Of a stretch of 64,000 nt of DNA, positions 27,429-36,296 are shown in pieces. The notes under the pieces are model-generated. The model worked only from the letters and a program-made list of their open reading frames with translations. It was not told the DNA's origin and made no database searches. The DNA lies in NCBI GenBank assembly GCA_964426135.1, contig CAYRPN010000016.1, positions 3,306 to 67,305 on the forward strand, in the 5' to 3' direction. The stretch comes from CAYRPN01 sp964426135. GTDB lineage: Bacteria > Planctomycetota > Phycisphaerae > Phycisphaerales > Phycisphaeraceae. Position 1 is the stretch's first letter; each line of letters opens with the position of its first letter. The translations under genes and the position numbers were made by a program.

Positions 27429-29981
27429 ATGTCCGATCCGCACCCGACATCCGGGCCATCGCCAGCGCCAGCGGGCGCTTCGCCTTCCACCGGCGACACG
27501 GCAGCCGCGACGGTTGTGCCGATGCGACTCTCCACGCCGCTGCGGGAACTGGCTGGGGTCGGACAGCGGCGGGCGCAGCAGCTTGGGCGCATCGGGCTCA
27601 GCACGGTGAGCGATCTGATCCGGCACCTGCCCATGCGGTACGAGCGGGAGTTCTCCGAAGGCACCATCCGCGATCTGCCGATGGACGGCATCGGCTCGGC
27701 GCGGGGGACGATCGTGGCGACGCGGTGGAACGGTTCGCCGGCGCATTCGGTAAGCCGAAATGCACAGGGCCGGTTCCAGGCCACGCTGCAGGATCACAGC
27801 GAGCGGCTGTACCTGGTGTGGTTCAACGCGAGGTATCTGAATGACAAGCTCAAGCCCGGCATGGAGATTCGCGTGCAGGGCAAGGTGAAGGCGTTCGGCG
27901 GATATCCGCAGATGGCGAACCCGAAGTGGGAAGTGCTGACGCCGACGCAGAATCGCCTGAGCACGAGCGATCGGTTGAAGCCGGTGTATCCGTCGACGGA
28001 GGGGCTGGGCAGTGAGGTGATCGAGAAGCTGATCGGGCAGGTGCTGCCGCAGGCGTTGGGGCTGCTGCCTGATCCGCTGCCTGCGGAGTATGTGAAGAGC
28101 CGGGCGATGCCGACGCTGGCCGAGGCGTATCGGATGGCGCATCAGCCGGTGAGCGAGGAGGAATCGAACGCGGCGCGGCGGAGACTGGCGTTCAATGAGT
28201 TGCTGCTGCTGCAACTGGGGATCGCGATCAAGCGGCAGTACAACGAGACGGCGCTGGCGGCGCCGGCCCTGCGATGGAGTAACGCGATCGATGAGCACAT
28301 TCGGGCGAGGTTTCCGTTCAAGCTCACGCCGTCGCAGGAGGAAGTCGTGGCGGAGATCTCGGCAGACCTGCAGAAGCCGCGGCCAATGAATCGGCTGCTG
28401 CAGGGCGATGTGGGCAGCGGCAAAACGGTGGTGGCGCTGTATGCGCTGCTGATGGCGGTGGCCAATCGCAATCAGGCCGCGTTGATGGCGCCGACGGAAC
28501 TGCTGGCGGAGCAGCATTTCCAGTCGATCGGGAAAATGCTCGAAGGCTCGAACGTGCGGATCGCGCTGATGGTCGGTGGGCAACCCGCGGCCCAGCGGAA
28601 TAAGCTGCTTCGCGACATCGAGTCGGGCGAACTGGACATCGTCGTCGGCACGCACGCGCTGCTGACGGAGAAGGTGAGGTTCCGCGACCTGGCGGTGGTC
28701 GTGGTGGACGAGCAGCACCGCTTCGGCGTGATGCAGCGGGCGGCACTGCGAAGGCGGGCGCTGGGCGGCAACCGGGAGGGCGAGGCTCCTGCCGAGCCGA
28801 TCGCACAGACTTCGTTGTCACCGACATCAGCTCAACCGGCGACACAGGAAGACCTGCACGCCCGACCCTCCCCCAGCCCCTCCCTAAGAGGGAGGGGAGT
28901 TGGAGCCAAGGCAACCGACGCGGTACCTTCGTCCGAATTCCGCGCGAGAGCAGGCGATGTTGCTGTCTCTGACAAGACGCCGACGCCGCACTGCCTGGTG
29001 ATGACCGCGACGCCGATTCCGCGGACGCTGAGCCTGACGGTGTTCGGCGATCTGGATGTGTCGACGATCAAGGGTTTGCCGCCGGGGCGGACGCCGATCA
29101 TCACGCGGGTGGTGACGCCGCAGAAGAGCGATGATGTGTATCGCTACATGGTCGAGCGATTGCACAAGGGTCAGCAGGCGTACGTGGTCGTGCCGATCAT
29201 CGATGCGAGCGGCAACGAAAGCAGTTCGCAGCTGAAGAATGTGCGGGCGCATGCGAAGTTGCTGCAGGACAAGTACTGCAGAGGAGAGGGCCTGGGGGCT
29301 AGGGCCAAGGGCCTAGGGGACGGAGGAGAAGGGCCCGAGGGACCGAGCGTCCAAGTGACCGAGGGCAGTTCCGATTCTTCCAATCCGAAATCCGAAATCC
29401 AAAATCCGAAATCCTCTCCCGGCTTCATCGTGGCCGCGATTCACGGTCAGCTCAAGCGCGAGTCGCGCGAGAAGATCATGAACGATTTCCGCGCGGGCAA
29501 GGTGCACGTGCTGGTGGCCACGACGGTGATCGAGGTGGGCGTGGACGTGCCCAACGCGACGATCATGATCGTGGAGCACGCGGAGCGATTTGGGTTGTCG
29601 CAGTTGCACCAATTGCGTGGCCGCGTCGGCCGCGGCAATGATGGGAAGAAAAGCGTGTGCGTGTTCATTGCCGAGCCTTCGACAGAGGATGCGGCCAAGC
29701 GCATGGAGGCGATCGCCGCGACGACGGACGGCTTCAAGATCGCCGAGGTGGACCTGGAGATTCGCGGCACCGGCGAACTCTTCGGCACGCGGCAGCACGG
29801 CGCGATGCCGCTGCGCGTCGCCCGCATCCCGCAGGACATGGAACTGCTTCAGATGGCCAAGCGCGACGCGGCGGCGGTGGTGGCGGAAGATCCGACACTC
29901 AGCGATGCAAGCCGGACGCTGCTTCGAAAAGTCCTCGTGCGCGAATACGGCGACACGCTGGGGTTGATCGACGTGGGGTGA
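27429..29981 (+). CDS. recG: ATP-dependent DNA helicase RecG
   Basis: Superfamily 2 helicase that remodels stalled replication forks and Holliday junctions. The 850-residue protein has the wedge domain (about 60-240), Walker A GDVGSGKTVVALYAL, the DEQH box DEQHRFGVMQR, motif III MTATPIPRTL, and motifs V-VI ATTVIEVGVDVPNA and QLHQLRGRVGRG. It is longer than the usual 690 or so residues because of a Pro/Ala/Ser-rich N-terminus and two in-frame insertions: about 70 residues (28771-28978) between motifs II and III, and about 48 residues (29279-29422) before the IHGQL segment. Both are made of intergenic-type repeats. I chose the ATG at 27429; ATG 27411 is an alternative. Confidence 0.93.
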   Translation: MSDPHPTSGPSPAPAGASPSTGDTAAATVVPMRLSTPLRELAGVGQRRAQQLGRIGLSTVSDLIRHLPMRYEREFSEGTIRDLPMDGIGSARGTIVATRWNGSPAHSVSRNAQGRFQATLQDHSERLYLVWFNARYLNDKLKPGMEIRVQGKVKAFGGYPQMANPKWEVLTPTQNRLSTSDRLKPVYPSTEGLGSEVIEKLIGQVLPQALGLLPDPLPAEYVKSRAMPTLAEAYRMAHQPVSEEESNAARRRLAFNELLLLQLGIAIKRQYNETALAAPALRWSNAIDEHIRARFPFKLTPSQEEVVAEISADLQKPRPMNRLLQGDVGSGKTVVALYALLMAVANRNQAALMAPTELLAEQHFQSIGKMLEGSNVRIALMVGGQPAAQRNKLLRDIESGELDIVVGTHALLTEKVRFRDLAVVVVDEQHRFGVMQRAALRRRALGGNREGEAPAEPIAQTSLSPTSAQPATQEDLHARPSPSPSLRGRGVGAKATDAVPSSEFRARAGDVAVSDKTPTPHCLVMTATPIPRTLSLTVFGDLDVSTIKGLPPGRTPIITRVVTPQKSDDVYRYMVERLHKGQQAYVVVPIIDASGNESSSQLKNVRAHAKLLQDKYCRGEGLGARAKGLGDGGEGPEGPSVQVTEGSSDSSNPKSEIQNPKSSPGFIVAAIHGQLKRESREKIMNDFRAGKVHVLVATTVIEVGVDVPNATIMIVEHAERFGLSQLHQLRGRVGRGNDGKKSVCVFIAEPSTEDAAKRMEAIAATTDGFKIAEVDLEIRGTGELFGTRQHGAMPLRVARIPQDMELLQMAKRDAAAVVAEDPTLSDASRTLLRKVLVREYGDTLGLIDVG
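28861..28904 (+). repeat. CCCTCCC palindrome inserted in frame within recG
   Basis: This 44-base stretch matches 43347-43390, in an intergenic element, at 41 of 44 positions. Its core is the hairpin CCCCTCCCT (28877-28885) with AGGGAGGGG (28889-28897). It is read as PSPSPSLRGRGVG in the helicase, in a loop between conserved motifs. Confidence 0.85.
29279..29422 (+). repeat. Low-complexity repeat block inserted in recG
   Basis: Contains GGGCCAAGGGCCTAGGGG-like units, then four AATCCGAAAT-type 8-10 base repeats (29381-29412), bounded by GGAGAGG (29283-29289) and CCTCTCC (29413-29419). The frame is kept throughout. Similar CTCTACCCTTGGCC repeats lie in the gap at 47840-47868. Confidence 0.65.
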
Positions 29982-30072
29982 GTTCTCGATCGCCAGTGGG
30001 CCGCCCGCGGCAGAATGTTCAGCATTCCGCCGAAGCTGAAAAGAACCCGTGCGCAATCGTGGCTGCATTGGC

Positions 30073-30158
30073 GTAGGGTGCGTCAAGGCTCGGCGCGGAC
30101 GCACCACGATCGACGGAGACGCAGCATGGTGCGTCCGCGCGGACTTGACGCACCCTAC
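30073..30158. repeat. GTAGGGTGCGTC inverted-repeat element, copy 2
   Basis: Arms starting GTAGGGTGCGTCAAG at 30073 and ending CTTGACGCACCCTAC at 30158, 86 bases in all, within the recG-fkbM gap. The right arm is the CCGCGCGGACTTGACG variant. Confidence 0.8.
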
Positions 30159-30191
30159 CGTGAAACGGCGGAGTTGTTCCTGCTCGGCTCT

Positions 30192-31178
30192 TTACTTCAT
30201 GCGCGGCTCTTTTCGTGGCCACGTTTCCAGGTATCGCCAGACAGCCGAGCCGGCCGCGCTCTTCACCAGAAGCAGGTCGGTGTGAAAATGGTCGGGTTTA
30301 AAGAACGGCCGCAACTGTTCGACGGGCCAGCCGCGAACATCGATCAGGTCATCGTTGCGGAGAAAAGCGTGGATGTGAAACGTGTCCTGGAGGAACCGCC
30401 AGTATTCCTCGACACTCTCTCCGGCTCGCGACAGCATCGCGGCATCGAACTCGATCAGGCCCAGCAAGTCCGGCGTCCGCGCGATCGTCTCCTTCATGCC
30501 TGCCAGCACGCGGGCCTCATAGCCTTCCACATCGATCTTGAAAACGACGCACGTCGGATGCGCGTCTCTTCCGTCGGTTGAAGCCAGCACCGAATCCACG
30601 CTCACCGTCGGCACCGAGCGCTTCTCAAAGTCCCGGATATCGCGACCTTGTCCCGGACCCGCAGCTGTGGACCCGCCGGACCACGCGCGGTCGACGAAGA
30701 ACTCCACGCTCTTGCCGGGCTGGTCGCCCACCAGGCCGAACACCAGGTGAATCTGCTGGCGCTGCGGATGCTCCGCAAGCGTGCGATCCAGGAACGGCTT
30801 GAGCGCCGCGTTCGCCTCGAATCCGAAGACCTGCGTCCTCGGCGAGTAATCCGGCGCAAACGCGCACTCGCCATAATTCAAGCCGATGTCCAGCGCGATG
30901 TCGGGCGAAAGCGCTGCGCACACCTCGCGCCAGAATCGCTGGTTGCGCGGATAGACGCCCCGCAAGGGATCGGTCACCTGCTTCTTCCACGCGCAGGGAT
31001 CCGCAGGGTCGATGTGCACCATGCGCTGCGATCGCACCAGCCTGGCGCGGTCCGGACGCAGCTTCCCGTAGCGCGCCAGTGTCAGCGCGTTGAGGTACAG
31101 CTTCTTGAAGAACCATTCGATTCGCTTCACACGCGGCTCCTGCGTGGACTGAGTGCCGCGCGGCATCATACTCTCCAT
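30192..31178 (-). CDS. FkbM-family methyltransferase
   Basis: A 328-residue SAM-dependent O-methyltransferase-like protein. The SAM-binding block ALDIGLNYGECAF, the FGFEANAALKPFL strand and the FkbM hallmark VVFKIDVEGYEARVLAGM are in order. The ATG at 31178 shares its A with the hemW stop (TGATG), so it is translated right after hemW. An in-frame TTG one codon earlier is possible. FkbM proteins methylate polysaccharide or polyketide hydroxyls; the substrate here is unknown. Confidence 0.82.
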   Translation of the reverse strand: MESMMPRGTQSTQEPRVKRIEWFFKKLYLNALTLARYGKLRPDRARLVRSQRMVHIDPADPCAWKKQVTDPLRGVYPRNQRFWREVCAALSPDIALDIGLNYGECAFAPDYSPRTQVFGFEANAALKPFLDRTLAEHPQRQQIHLVFGLVGDQPGKSVEFFVDRAWSGGSTAAGPGQGRDIRDFEKRSVPTVSVDSVLASTDGRDAHPTCVVFKIDVEGYEARVLAGMKETIARTPDLLGLIEFDAAMLSRAGESVEEYWRFLQDTFHIHAFLRNDDLIDVRGWPVEQLRPFFKPDHFHTDLLLVKSAAGSAVWRYLETWPRKEPRMK

Positions 31179-32482
31179 CAAAGAAGCCGCGCCAGCAGCG
31201 CATCGGCGACGAACAGGCCCTTCTGTTTCAGCCGCACGTGCGTCGGCGTTTGCTCGACGAATCCCTGCTCGATGAAACTTTCAATCTCGGCGCGGCGAGG
31301 ATCAGTCGGCGGCACGTGCTGGTGAAGCCACGCGATTTCCACGCCTTCGCGCAGGCGAAGGCGCAGCATCAGTTGCTCGCCGACCGAGCGCTGCGGGGAA
31401 AGGCACTCGTGGTCCGTCGTCGGCGGCTCGCCATCATGCGCAAGGTATCGCCCCAGATGCGCTTCGTTCTTCCAGCGGTGCCCGTCGATGTGGCTTGCCG
31501 CGGCAGGGCCGACGCCCAGCCAGTTCTCATTTCGCCAGTAAAGCTCGTTGTGCATGCAGCGCAGCGGCGAAGCGAAATCTGCGGAGCGATCGACGCTCTC
31601 CGCGGGCCAGCGGGCCCAGTTGCTGACTTCGTAGTGCTCGAAGCTCGCGCTCGCCAGCCGATCGATCACCTGTTCGTACATCGCGGCTTCGTCATCCTCA
31701 TCCACCGGCGCGATCTGCCCCTGTTGCCTCCGCTGATTCAGCGCGGTGTTCGGCTCGAAGATCAGCGAGTAACAGCTCAGGTGCGTCGGCGCCAGCGCCA
31801 GCGCGGCGCTCAGGTCGGCATCGAGCATGGCCGGCGTCTGGCCCGGAGTGGCGAAGATCAGGTCGAGGTTGATGTTGCCGATGCCCGCGGCGCGCAAAAT
31901 CTGCACCGCCCGCGCCACGTTGGCAGGCTCGTGCCAGCGCTCCAGGGTCTTGAGCAGTTGCGGCTGAAAGCTCTGCGCCCCCAGGCTCACGCGGTTCACA
32001 CCGCCCTCGGCCAGCACCGACGCCAGTTCGCTCGTGACCGTCTCCGGATTCGCCTCGACCGTCCATTCCACCAGCCTGTCCCGCACGCCCATCGCGGTCA
32101 GTTCCAACAGCAGCCTGCGCCACAGATCGGCTGCCAGCAGCGTGGGCGTGCCGCCGCCGACGAAGATGGTGCGCGGCTTCAATTCGACATGAGCGGCGCG
32201 TGCTTTCAGTTCAGCGATGAGGCGATCGACGAAGAGTTGTTCTCGGGCGGGGCGGTGCGTCGCTGCATTTTCGGCCGGGCCGTCGACGATGCTGTAGAAG
32301 TCGCAGTAGTGGCATTTGTGGAAACAGAATGGGACGTGAACGTACAGGCCTTCGATTTTCCCGCGGTCAGCATTGTTTCGGGCTTGAAGAGCCGGCGGCG
32401 CACCGTTAGACTTCTGAGGTGTGCAGCCGGGTTCGACCTTGTCTCCCTTTTTACCAATCGTTATGGACGTCGAATTGATCAT
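31178..32482 (-). CDS. hemW: Radical SAM heme chaperone HemW
   Basis: HemN-like radical SAM protein that carries heme for insertion into respiratory enzymes. The [4Fe-4S]/SAM motif is CFHKCHYC, followed by FVGGGTPTLL, NRVSLGAQSFQ and the family HNELYWRNENWLGVGPAA. The 434-residue length suits HemW plus an N-terminal extension of about 45 residues. The only good start in frame is ATG 32482, which makes the 5' end overlap the divergent FHA gene by 20 bases; a rarer start closer to the domain is possible. True coproporphyrinogen dehydrogenase (HemN) is less likely, given the single CX3CX2C with no fourth Cys. Confidence 0.88.
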   Translation of the reverse strand: MINSTSITIGKKGDKVEPGCTPQKSNGAPPALQARNNADRGKIEGLYVHVPFCFHKCHYCDFYSIVDGPAENAATHRPAREQLFVDRLIAELKARAAHVELKPRTIFVGGGTPTLLAADLWRRLLLELTAMGVRDRLVEWTVEANPETVTSELASVLAEGGVNRVSLGAQSFQPQLLKTLERWHEPANVARAVQILRAAGIGNINLDLIFATPGQTPAMLDADLSAALALAPTHLSCYSLIFEPNTALNQRRQQGQIAPVDEDDEAAMYEQVIDRLASASFEHYEVSNWARWPAESVDRSADFASPLRCMHNELYWRNENWLGVGPAAASHIDGHRWKNEAHLGRYLAHDGEPPTTDHECLSPQRSVGEQLMLRLRLREGVEIAWLHQHVPPTDPRRAEIESFIEQGFVEQTPTHVRLKQKGLFVADALLARLL

Positions 32483-33218
32483 GATGAAGTCGGATGGCGC
32501 TCGCCGGACGTTCCATATCAAACCGGGCACGACGGTCATCGGGCGAACCAGCGAGGCGGACCTTCGCGTTCCACTGCCCAGCGTTTCCCGGCGGCACTGC
32601 GAAGTGACGGTTGCGGGCGACGTGGTGCGCATGCGCGATCTGGGGTCGAGCAACGGGACTCTGCATAATAGCGTGCGGGTGGAAGAGGCGACGCTGGCGG
32701 CCGGCGATCAACTCTCGCTGGGGCCGGTGAACTTTCTGGTGCGCATCGATGGGCAGCCTCCGGAGGATGCGTTTATTCCGGCAGGGGACCAGCCTGTGGC
32801 CGTCAGTGAAGAAGTCGCGGCTGTCGACGCGATTCCGGTCGTTGCTGCCGAGCCGGCTCACGCGGAAGCGCCCGTCGTGGAGGATGAAGATCCGCTGGCG
32901 GCGATGGCTGCTGCCGCGGCGGCTTTGGATGCGGAGCCCAGGGAATCCGCGGCTGCGGCGCCTGCGAAACCCGTATCGCCGGCCAAGCCTGCGGCACCGG
33001 CAAGATCGCCCTCGAAGCCCGCCGCCGCCTCTCACAAACCGCAGGTGATCGAGGATGCCGACCTGCCGCGCAAGATCGAGCCGGAACTGGATTCACCCAC
33101 GGTCGATCTCGATGATCCGATCTCCGCGCTGGAGCGCCTCGCCGCCGATCAGGCCGCCATGGAAGAACTGGCGTATCTCACGGACCCGAAGGGCGGCAAG
33201 AAGAAGAGCGGCAAGTAG
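32463..33218 (+). CDS. FHA-domain protein
   Basis: A 251-residue cytoplasmic protein. The N-terminal forkhead-associated domain (about 2-95) binds phosphothreonine peptides and has GRTSE, the SRRHCEV loop and GSSNGTLHN. The remainder is an Ala/Pro/Glu-rich disordered tail with acidic patches and no second domain. It is divergent from hemW with overlapping 5' ends. The kinase whose products it reads is unknown; the kinase at 23.1 kb is one candidate. The ATG at 32463 fits the start of the domain. Confidence 0.85.
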   Translation: MDVELIMMKSDGARRTFHIKPGTTVIGRTSEADLRVPLPSVSRRHCEVTVAGDVVRMRDLGSSNGTLHNSVRVEEATLAAGDQLSLGPVNFLVRIDGQPPEDAFIPAGDQPVAVSEEVAAVDAIPVVAAEPAHAEAPVVEDEDPLAAMAAAAAALDAEPRESAAAAPAKPVSPAKPAAPARSPSKPAAASHKPQVIEDADLPRKIEPELDSPTVDLDDPISALERLAADQAAMEELAYLTDPKGGKKKSGK

Positions 33219-33389
33219 CATTTCGTCAACGATCGTGCCATGACGGATCACGTGGATCGCCGCATCCTGTCTTCACCGCACGCATGACCTCATAACCGCT
33301 TCCTCAATCGGCCGCGATAATGGTGCGCCATCGCAACGCCGATAACTGATTGCATCCCGTGTCGCCTTCCGCCGCGCGGTGACCGCATC

Positions 33390-34952
33390 ATGATCGAACC
33401 CGCACTTCAACCCGCTGCATCCCCAGTCGTGACCTGGCTGCATCGCGCGATCATCGCGGCGATGCTTCTGGTGGCGATTCCGTTCGCGGTGCTGCGCTTC
33501 GTGGATCTCGAGGCGGATTTTCCGATCGTCGTCACCTCTTCCGGCGCGATGTACACCGACGAAGGCATCTACGCCCGCAACGCGCTGGCGCGGGAACTCA
33601 CCGGCAACTGGTACATCACCGGCGAGTACAACACCGCCATCAACTACCCCGTCTACACGCTCATGCAGGTTGCGGCGTTCAACGTCTTCGGCTGCAGCCT
33701 CGCGACGCTGCGCGGCATCTCCGCCTTCAGCGGCCTGCTTGCCGTCGGGTTCATCGCGCTGTTGATGCATCGCCGGTTCGGCATCCGCGCCGCCGCCATT
33801 GCCGCCGCGATGCTCCTCATGAACTACCGGCACCTGGTTTACAGCCGGTTCGGCAACATGGATGTGCCGACGACGCTCTTCATCTGTGCCGGCCTCTGCG
33901 CGCTGCTGTGGAATCCCGCGCCGCTCAAAGCGCGGCAGGTCATTCTCTGCGGCATCGCCATGTTCCTGGGCCTGCTTGTGAAAACCAGCGTGCTCGCCGG
34001 CGCGGCTGCCGCGGGGTTCGTCATCCTCACCCATGAAGCGAACTGGCGTCGGCGGATCGCCATGGCCGGCGTTTATGTCGGCACGCTGATCGCCTGCGCA
34101 GGTCTCTATTTCCTTGCGGTTCTCCTGCCCAACTGGACGGACTTTCGTTCCGTCTCCGGCGATGTGATCGACAGTCGCCTGACCACCAGCGTCAAGATCT
34201 ACTGGGACATGCTCTACAAGATTCTGTGGAGCACGCGCAAGCACGTGGACTGGTATTTTGCGCCGCTGGCGCTGGCATTTGGGCCATTGCTGGCGATCGC
34301 GATCAAGCCGTTTCGCCGCGACCCGCTCTTCGTCGCCGGCGTGGCGTGGCTGGTGCTGCATTTCCTGATGATGGCGTTCATCCAGTACGACCCGCCGCGC
34401 TACTACGCGCCGGCCGTCGTGCCCACGTTCATCGTGGTCACCATCATGATCGAGCGCGCCCTCCTGGCGATTCCACACGCGCGGCAGCGCGGCCTCGTGC
34501 CGCTCGCCGCCGTGAGCTTGTCACTCCTGGCGCTTGTCCTGCTGACCGGCGAACAACTGTGTGAAAATGTGAAGCAGGCCCGCGGGTACTTCGGCGATCG
34601 CAAGCACACGCTCGTCGATTCCGCCGCCGCGATGAAGCAGGTGATCGAGGCGGACAAACTTCCGCGCGTCTTCGTCATCAGCCACAGCGCCGCCACACCA
34701 CTCTTCGTCATGCGGTACGAGAGCATCGGCGAGCACCTGGGCCCCGCCAGCCGGCGTGAGAAGATCACCACGCACCGCCCGACCCATTTCATCCAGCACG
34801 TGGGCAACGATGCCCCCGACGCGCCCGATGAAACGGTGGACGCGTTCAGGGAATTGGGTTACCGGCTTGAACTCATGGGCACCTACCGCATGCTTCGCGA
34901 TGAGATGGACGATAGAACGATGCGACTCTTTCGCGCCGTGCCGCCGAAGTAG
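33390..34952 (+). CDS. GT39-like membrane glycosyltransferase
   Basis: A 520-residue protein with about 10-12 hydrophobic segments, like ArnT/PMT-type enzymes that use lipid-linked sugars. The first periplasmic loop has YTDEGIYARNALARELTG with the acidic Asp-Glu pair typical of GT-C enzymes, and FGCSLATLRGISAFSGL resembles the following helix. A soluble C-terminal part (about 400-520) follows. The ATG at 33390 opens just before the first helix. The acceptor (lipid, protein or polysaccharide) is unknown. The 171-base gap before the gene holds no gene. Confidence 0.8.
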   Translation: MIEPALQPAASPVVTWLHRAIIAAMLLVAIPFAVLRFVDLEADFPIVVTSSGAMYTDEGIYARNALARELTGNWYITGEYNTAINYPVYTLMQVAAFNVFGCSLATLRGISAFSGLLAVGFIALLMHRRFGIRAAAIAAAMLLMNYRHLVYSRFGNMDVPTTLFICAGLCALLWNPAPLKARQVILCGIAMFLGLLVKTSVLAGAAAAGFVILTHEANWRRRIAMAGVYVGTLIACAGLYFLAVLLPNWTDFRSVSGDVIDSRLTTSVKIYWDMLYKILWSTRKHVDWYFAPLALAFGPLLAIAIKPFRRDPLFVAGVAWLVLHFLMMAFIQYDPPRYYAPAVVPTFIVVTIMIERALLAIPHARQRGLVPLAAVSLSLLALVLLTGEQLCENVKQARGYFGDRKHTLVDSAAAMKQVIEADKLPRVFVISHSAATPLFVMRYESIGEHLGPASRREKITTHRPTHFIQHVGNDAPDAPDETVDAFRELGYRLELMGTYRMLRDEMDDRTMRLFRAVPPK

Positions 34953-35116
34953 GCTTCGTGGAATGGGTTGATTGGGCCGACTCGAGATCGAGTAGCCGTG
35001 GCTGAGTCCGGCGAACTGCGGTCACGGTCCGCAGCAAGTCGCCATTTCGGCTTTCCCTTGCGGTTCGACCGACATCGGGTTTGCGAGTCGGCGTCATCGA
35101 TTACACTGCACGCGTC

Positions 35117-36187
35117 ATGTCCAAGGCCGGCGACAAGTCGGTGATTCCCATTCCGCCGCCTGCGGCGGTGACCGATCCTGCCGAGTTGATCCGCGGGCAT
35201 GTTCGCCGAACGTACGGCCCGCGCGTGCTGGGGCCGCCGCCGGGATTCGTCAGCGGTCTGCGCATCGATTTCAACGAGAAACTATTCAAGCGCAATTACC
35301 GCGAGCCGGTGCTGATGGGCACGATGGCCGGCTCAGGCGCCAAGGCGACGCTGGCGACGACCTGCGATTTCCGGGCGATGGGCCAGGACGTCGTCGCGAT
35401 GGCGATCAACGATCTGGTCGCGGCCGGCGCGGAACCGCTGTTCGTGCAGCATCACCTGTCCGGTGCGCTGGTCGATGCTTCGCAGATCGTTGAATTGATC
35501 GCGGGTCTGGCGGATGGCTGCGAACTGGCGGCCTGTGCGCTCCTGGGCGGCGAGGGCGGCCAGCGCGGCAAGGCCGACCATCCCAGCGGAAGCTTCGACC
35601 TGGTGGCGTCGGCGGTCGGGGTGAGCGAACTGAGCCGGGTGGTCGACGGCACCCGAGCCGAGGCGGGGGACGCGATCCTCGGATTGTCCGGCACCGGCAT
35701 TCATGCCCAGGCATTCGAAGCAGTGCTCAGGATCATTCGCGATGCCGAGCTTCAGGTGGAGCATCCGTTCGCCGAGTTGAACGCTCCGGAGCCGCTGGGC
35801 CGGTTGCTGCTGGCGCCGACCCACAACTTCGGCCAGGCGATAGTCTCACTGCTGCGCAAGTACAAGGTGAAGCAGGTGGTCACCGGGATGGCGCCCGTCG
35901 CCGCGGGTGGGCTGATCGGAAGCCTGTCGCGCATCCTCGGCGACAGGCTCAACGCACAGATCGACGCGACGCGCTTGGCGGCGCCGCCGATATTTCACTT
36001 CCTCCAGGCTCGCGGCAGCCTCGGTGAAGAAGAAATGTTCGGCACCTTCAGCATGGGCATCGGGTTCATGATCAGCGTCAAGCCGCACTTCGCCGATGCC
36101 GTGATGCGACATCTGAACCGCAAGGGCGAATCGGCACGCGTCATCGGCAAGCTGGTACGCGGCACGGGGCGAGTGCTGCTGAAATAG
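35117..36187 (+). CDS. PurM-like AIR synthase-related protein, divergent
   Basis: A 356-residue member of the AIR synthase fold, closest to phosphoribosylformylglycinamidine cyclo-ligase (PurM, fifth step of purine synthesis). Shared features are VVAMAINDLVAAGAEPLFV, GCALLGGE (here CALLGGEGG) and AVGVSELSRVVDGTRAEAGDAILGL. Family-critical positions differ: DGVGTK becomes AGSGAK, the GGETAEMPG loop becomes GGEGGQRGK, and the SSGLHSNG loop becomes GTGIHAQA. It may be an active variant or may have another ATP-using role. ATG 35117 is preceded by TACACT (35102-35107), 9 bases away, with no Shine-Dalgarno. Confidence 0.72.
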   Translation: MSKAGDKSVIPIPPPAAVTDPAELIRGHVRRTYGPRVLGPPPGFVSGLRIDFNEKLFKRNYREPVLMGTMAGSGAKATLATTCDFRAMGQDVVAMAINDLVAAGAEPLFVQHHLSGALVDASQIVELIAGLADGCELAACALLGGEGGQRGKADHPSGSFDLVASAVGVSELSRVVDGTRAEAGDAILGLSGTGIHAQAFEAVLRIIRDAELQVEHPFAELNAPEPLGRLLLAPTHNFGQAIVSLLRKYKVKQVVTGMAPVAAGGLIGSLSRILGDRLNAQIDATRLAAPPIFHFLQARGSLGEEEMFGTFSMGIGFMISVKPHFADAVMRHLNRKGESARVIGKLVRGTGRVLLK

Positions 36188-36284
36188 GGCGGAGCGGGCG
36201 TGCCCGTCGAGGTCGGCGGCCCCCGCACGGCGACCGTGCGACCATGAGGCGGCATGCTCGGAAGTCCCAGGTCGGGATTCCCCT

Positions 36285-36290
36285 TATACT
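36285..36290 (+). promoter_or_regulatory. Candidate -10 box giving a leaderless ispH mRNA
   Basis: TATACT lies only 6 bases before the ATG at 36297. Transcription would begin at or next to the start codon, and no Shine-Dalgarno is present. No good -35 was seen. Confidence 0.45.
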
Positions 36291-36296
36291 GCGTAC

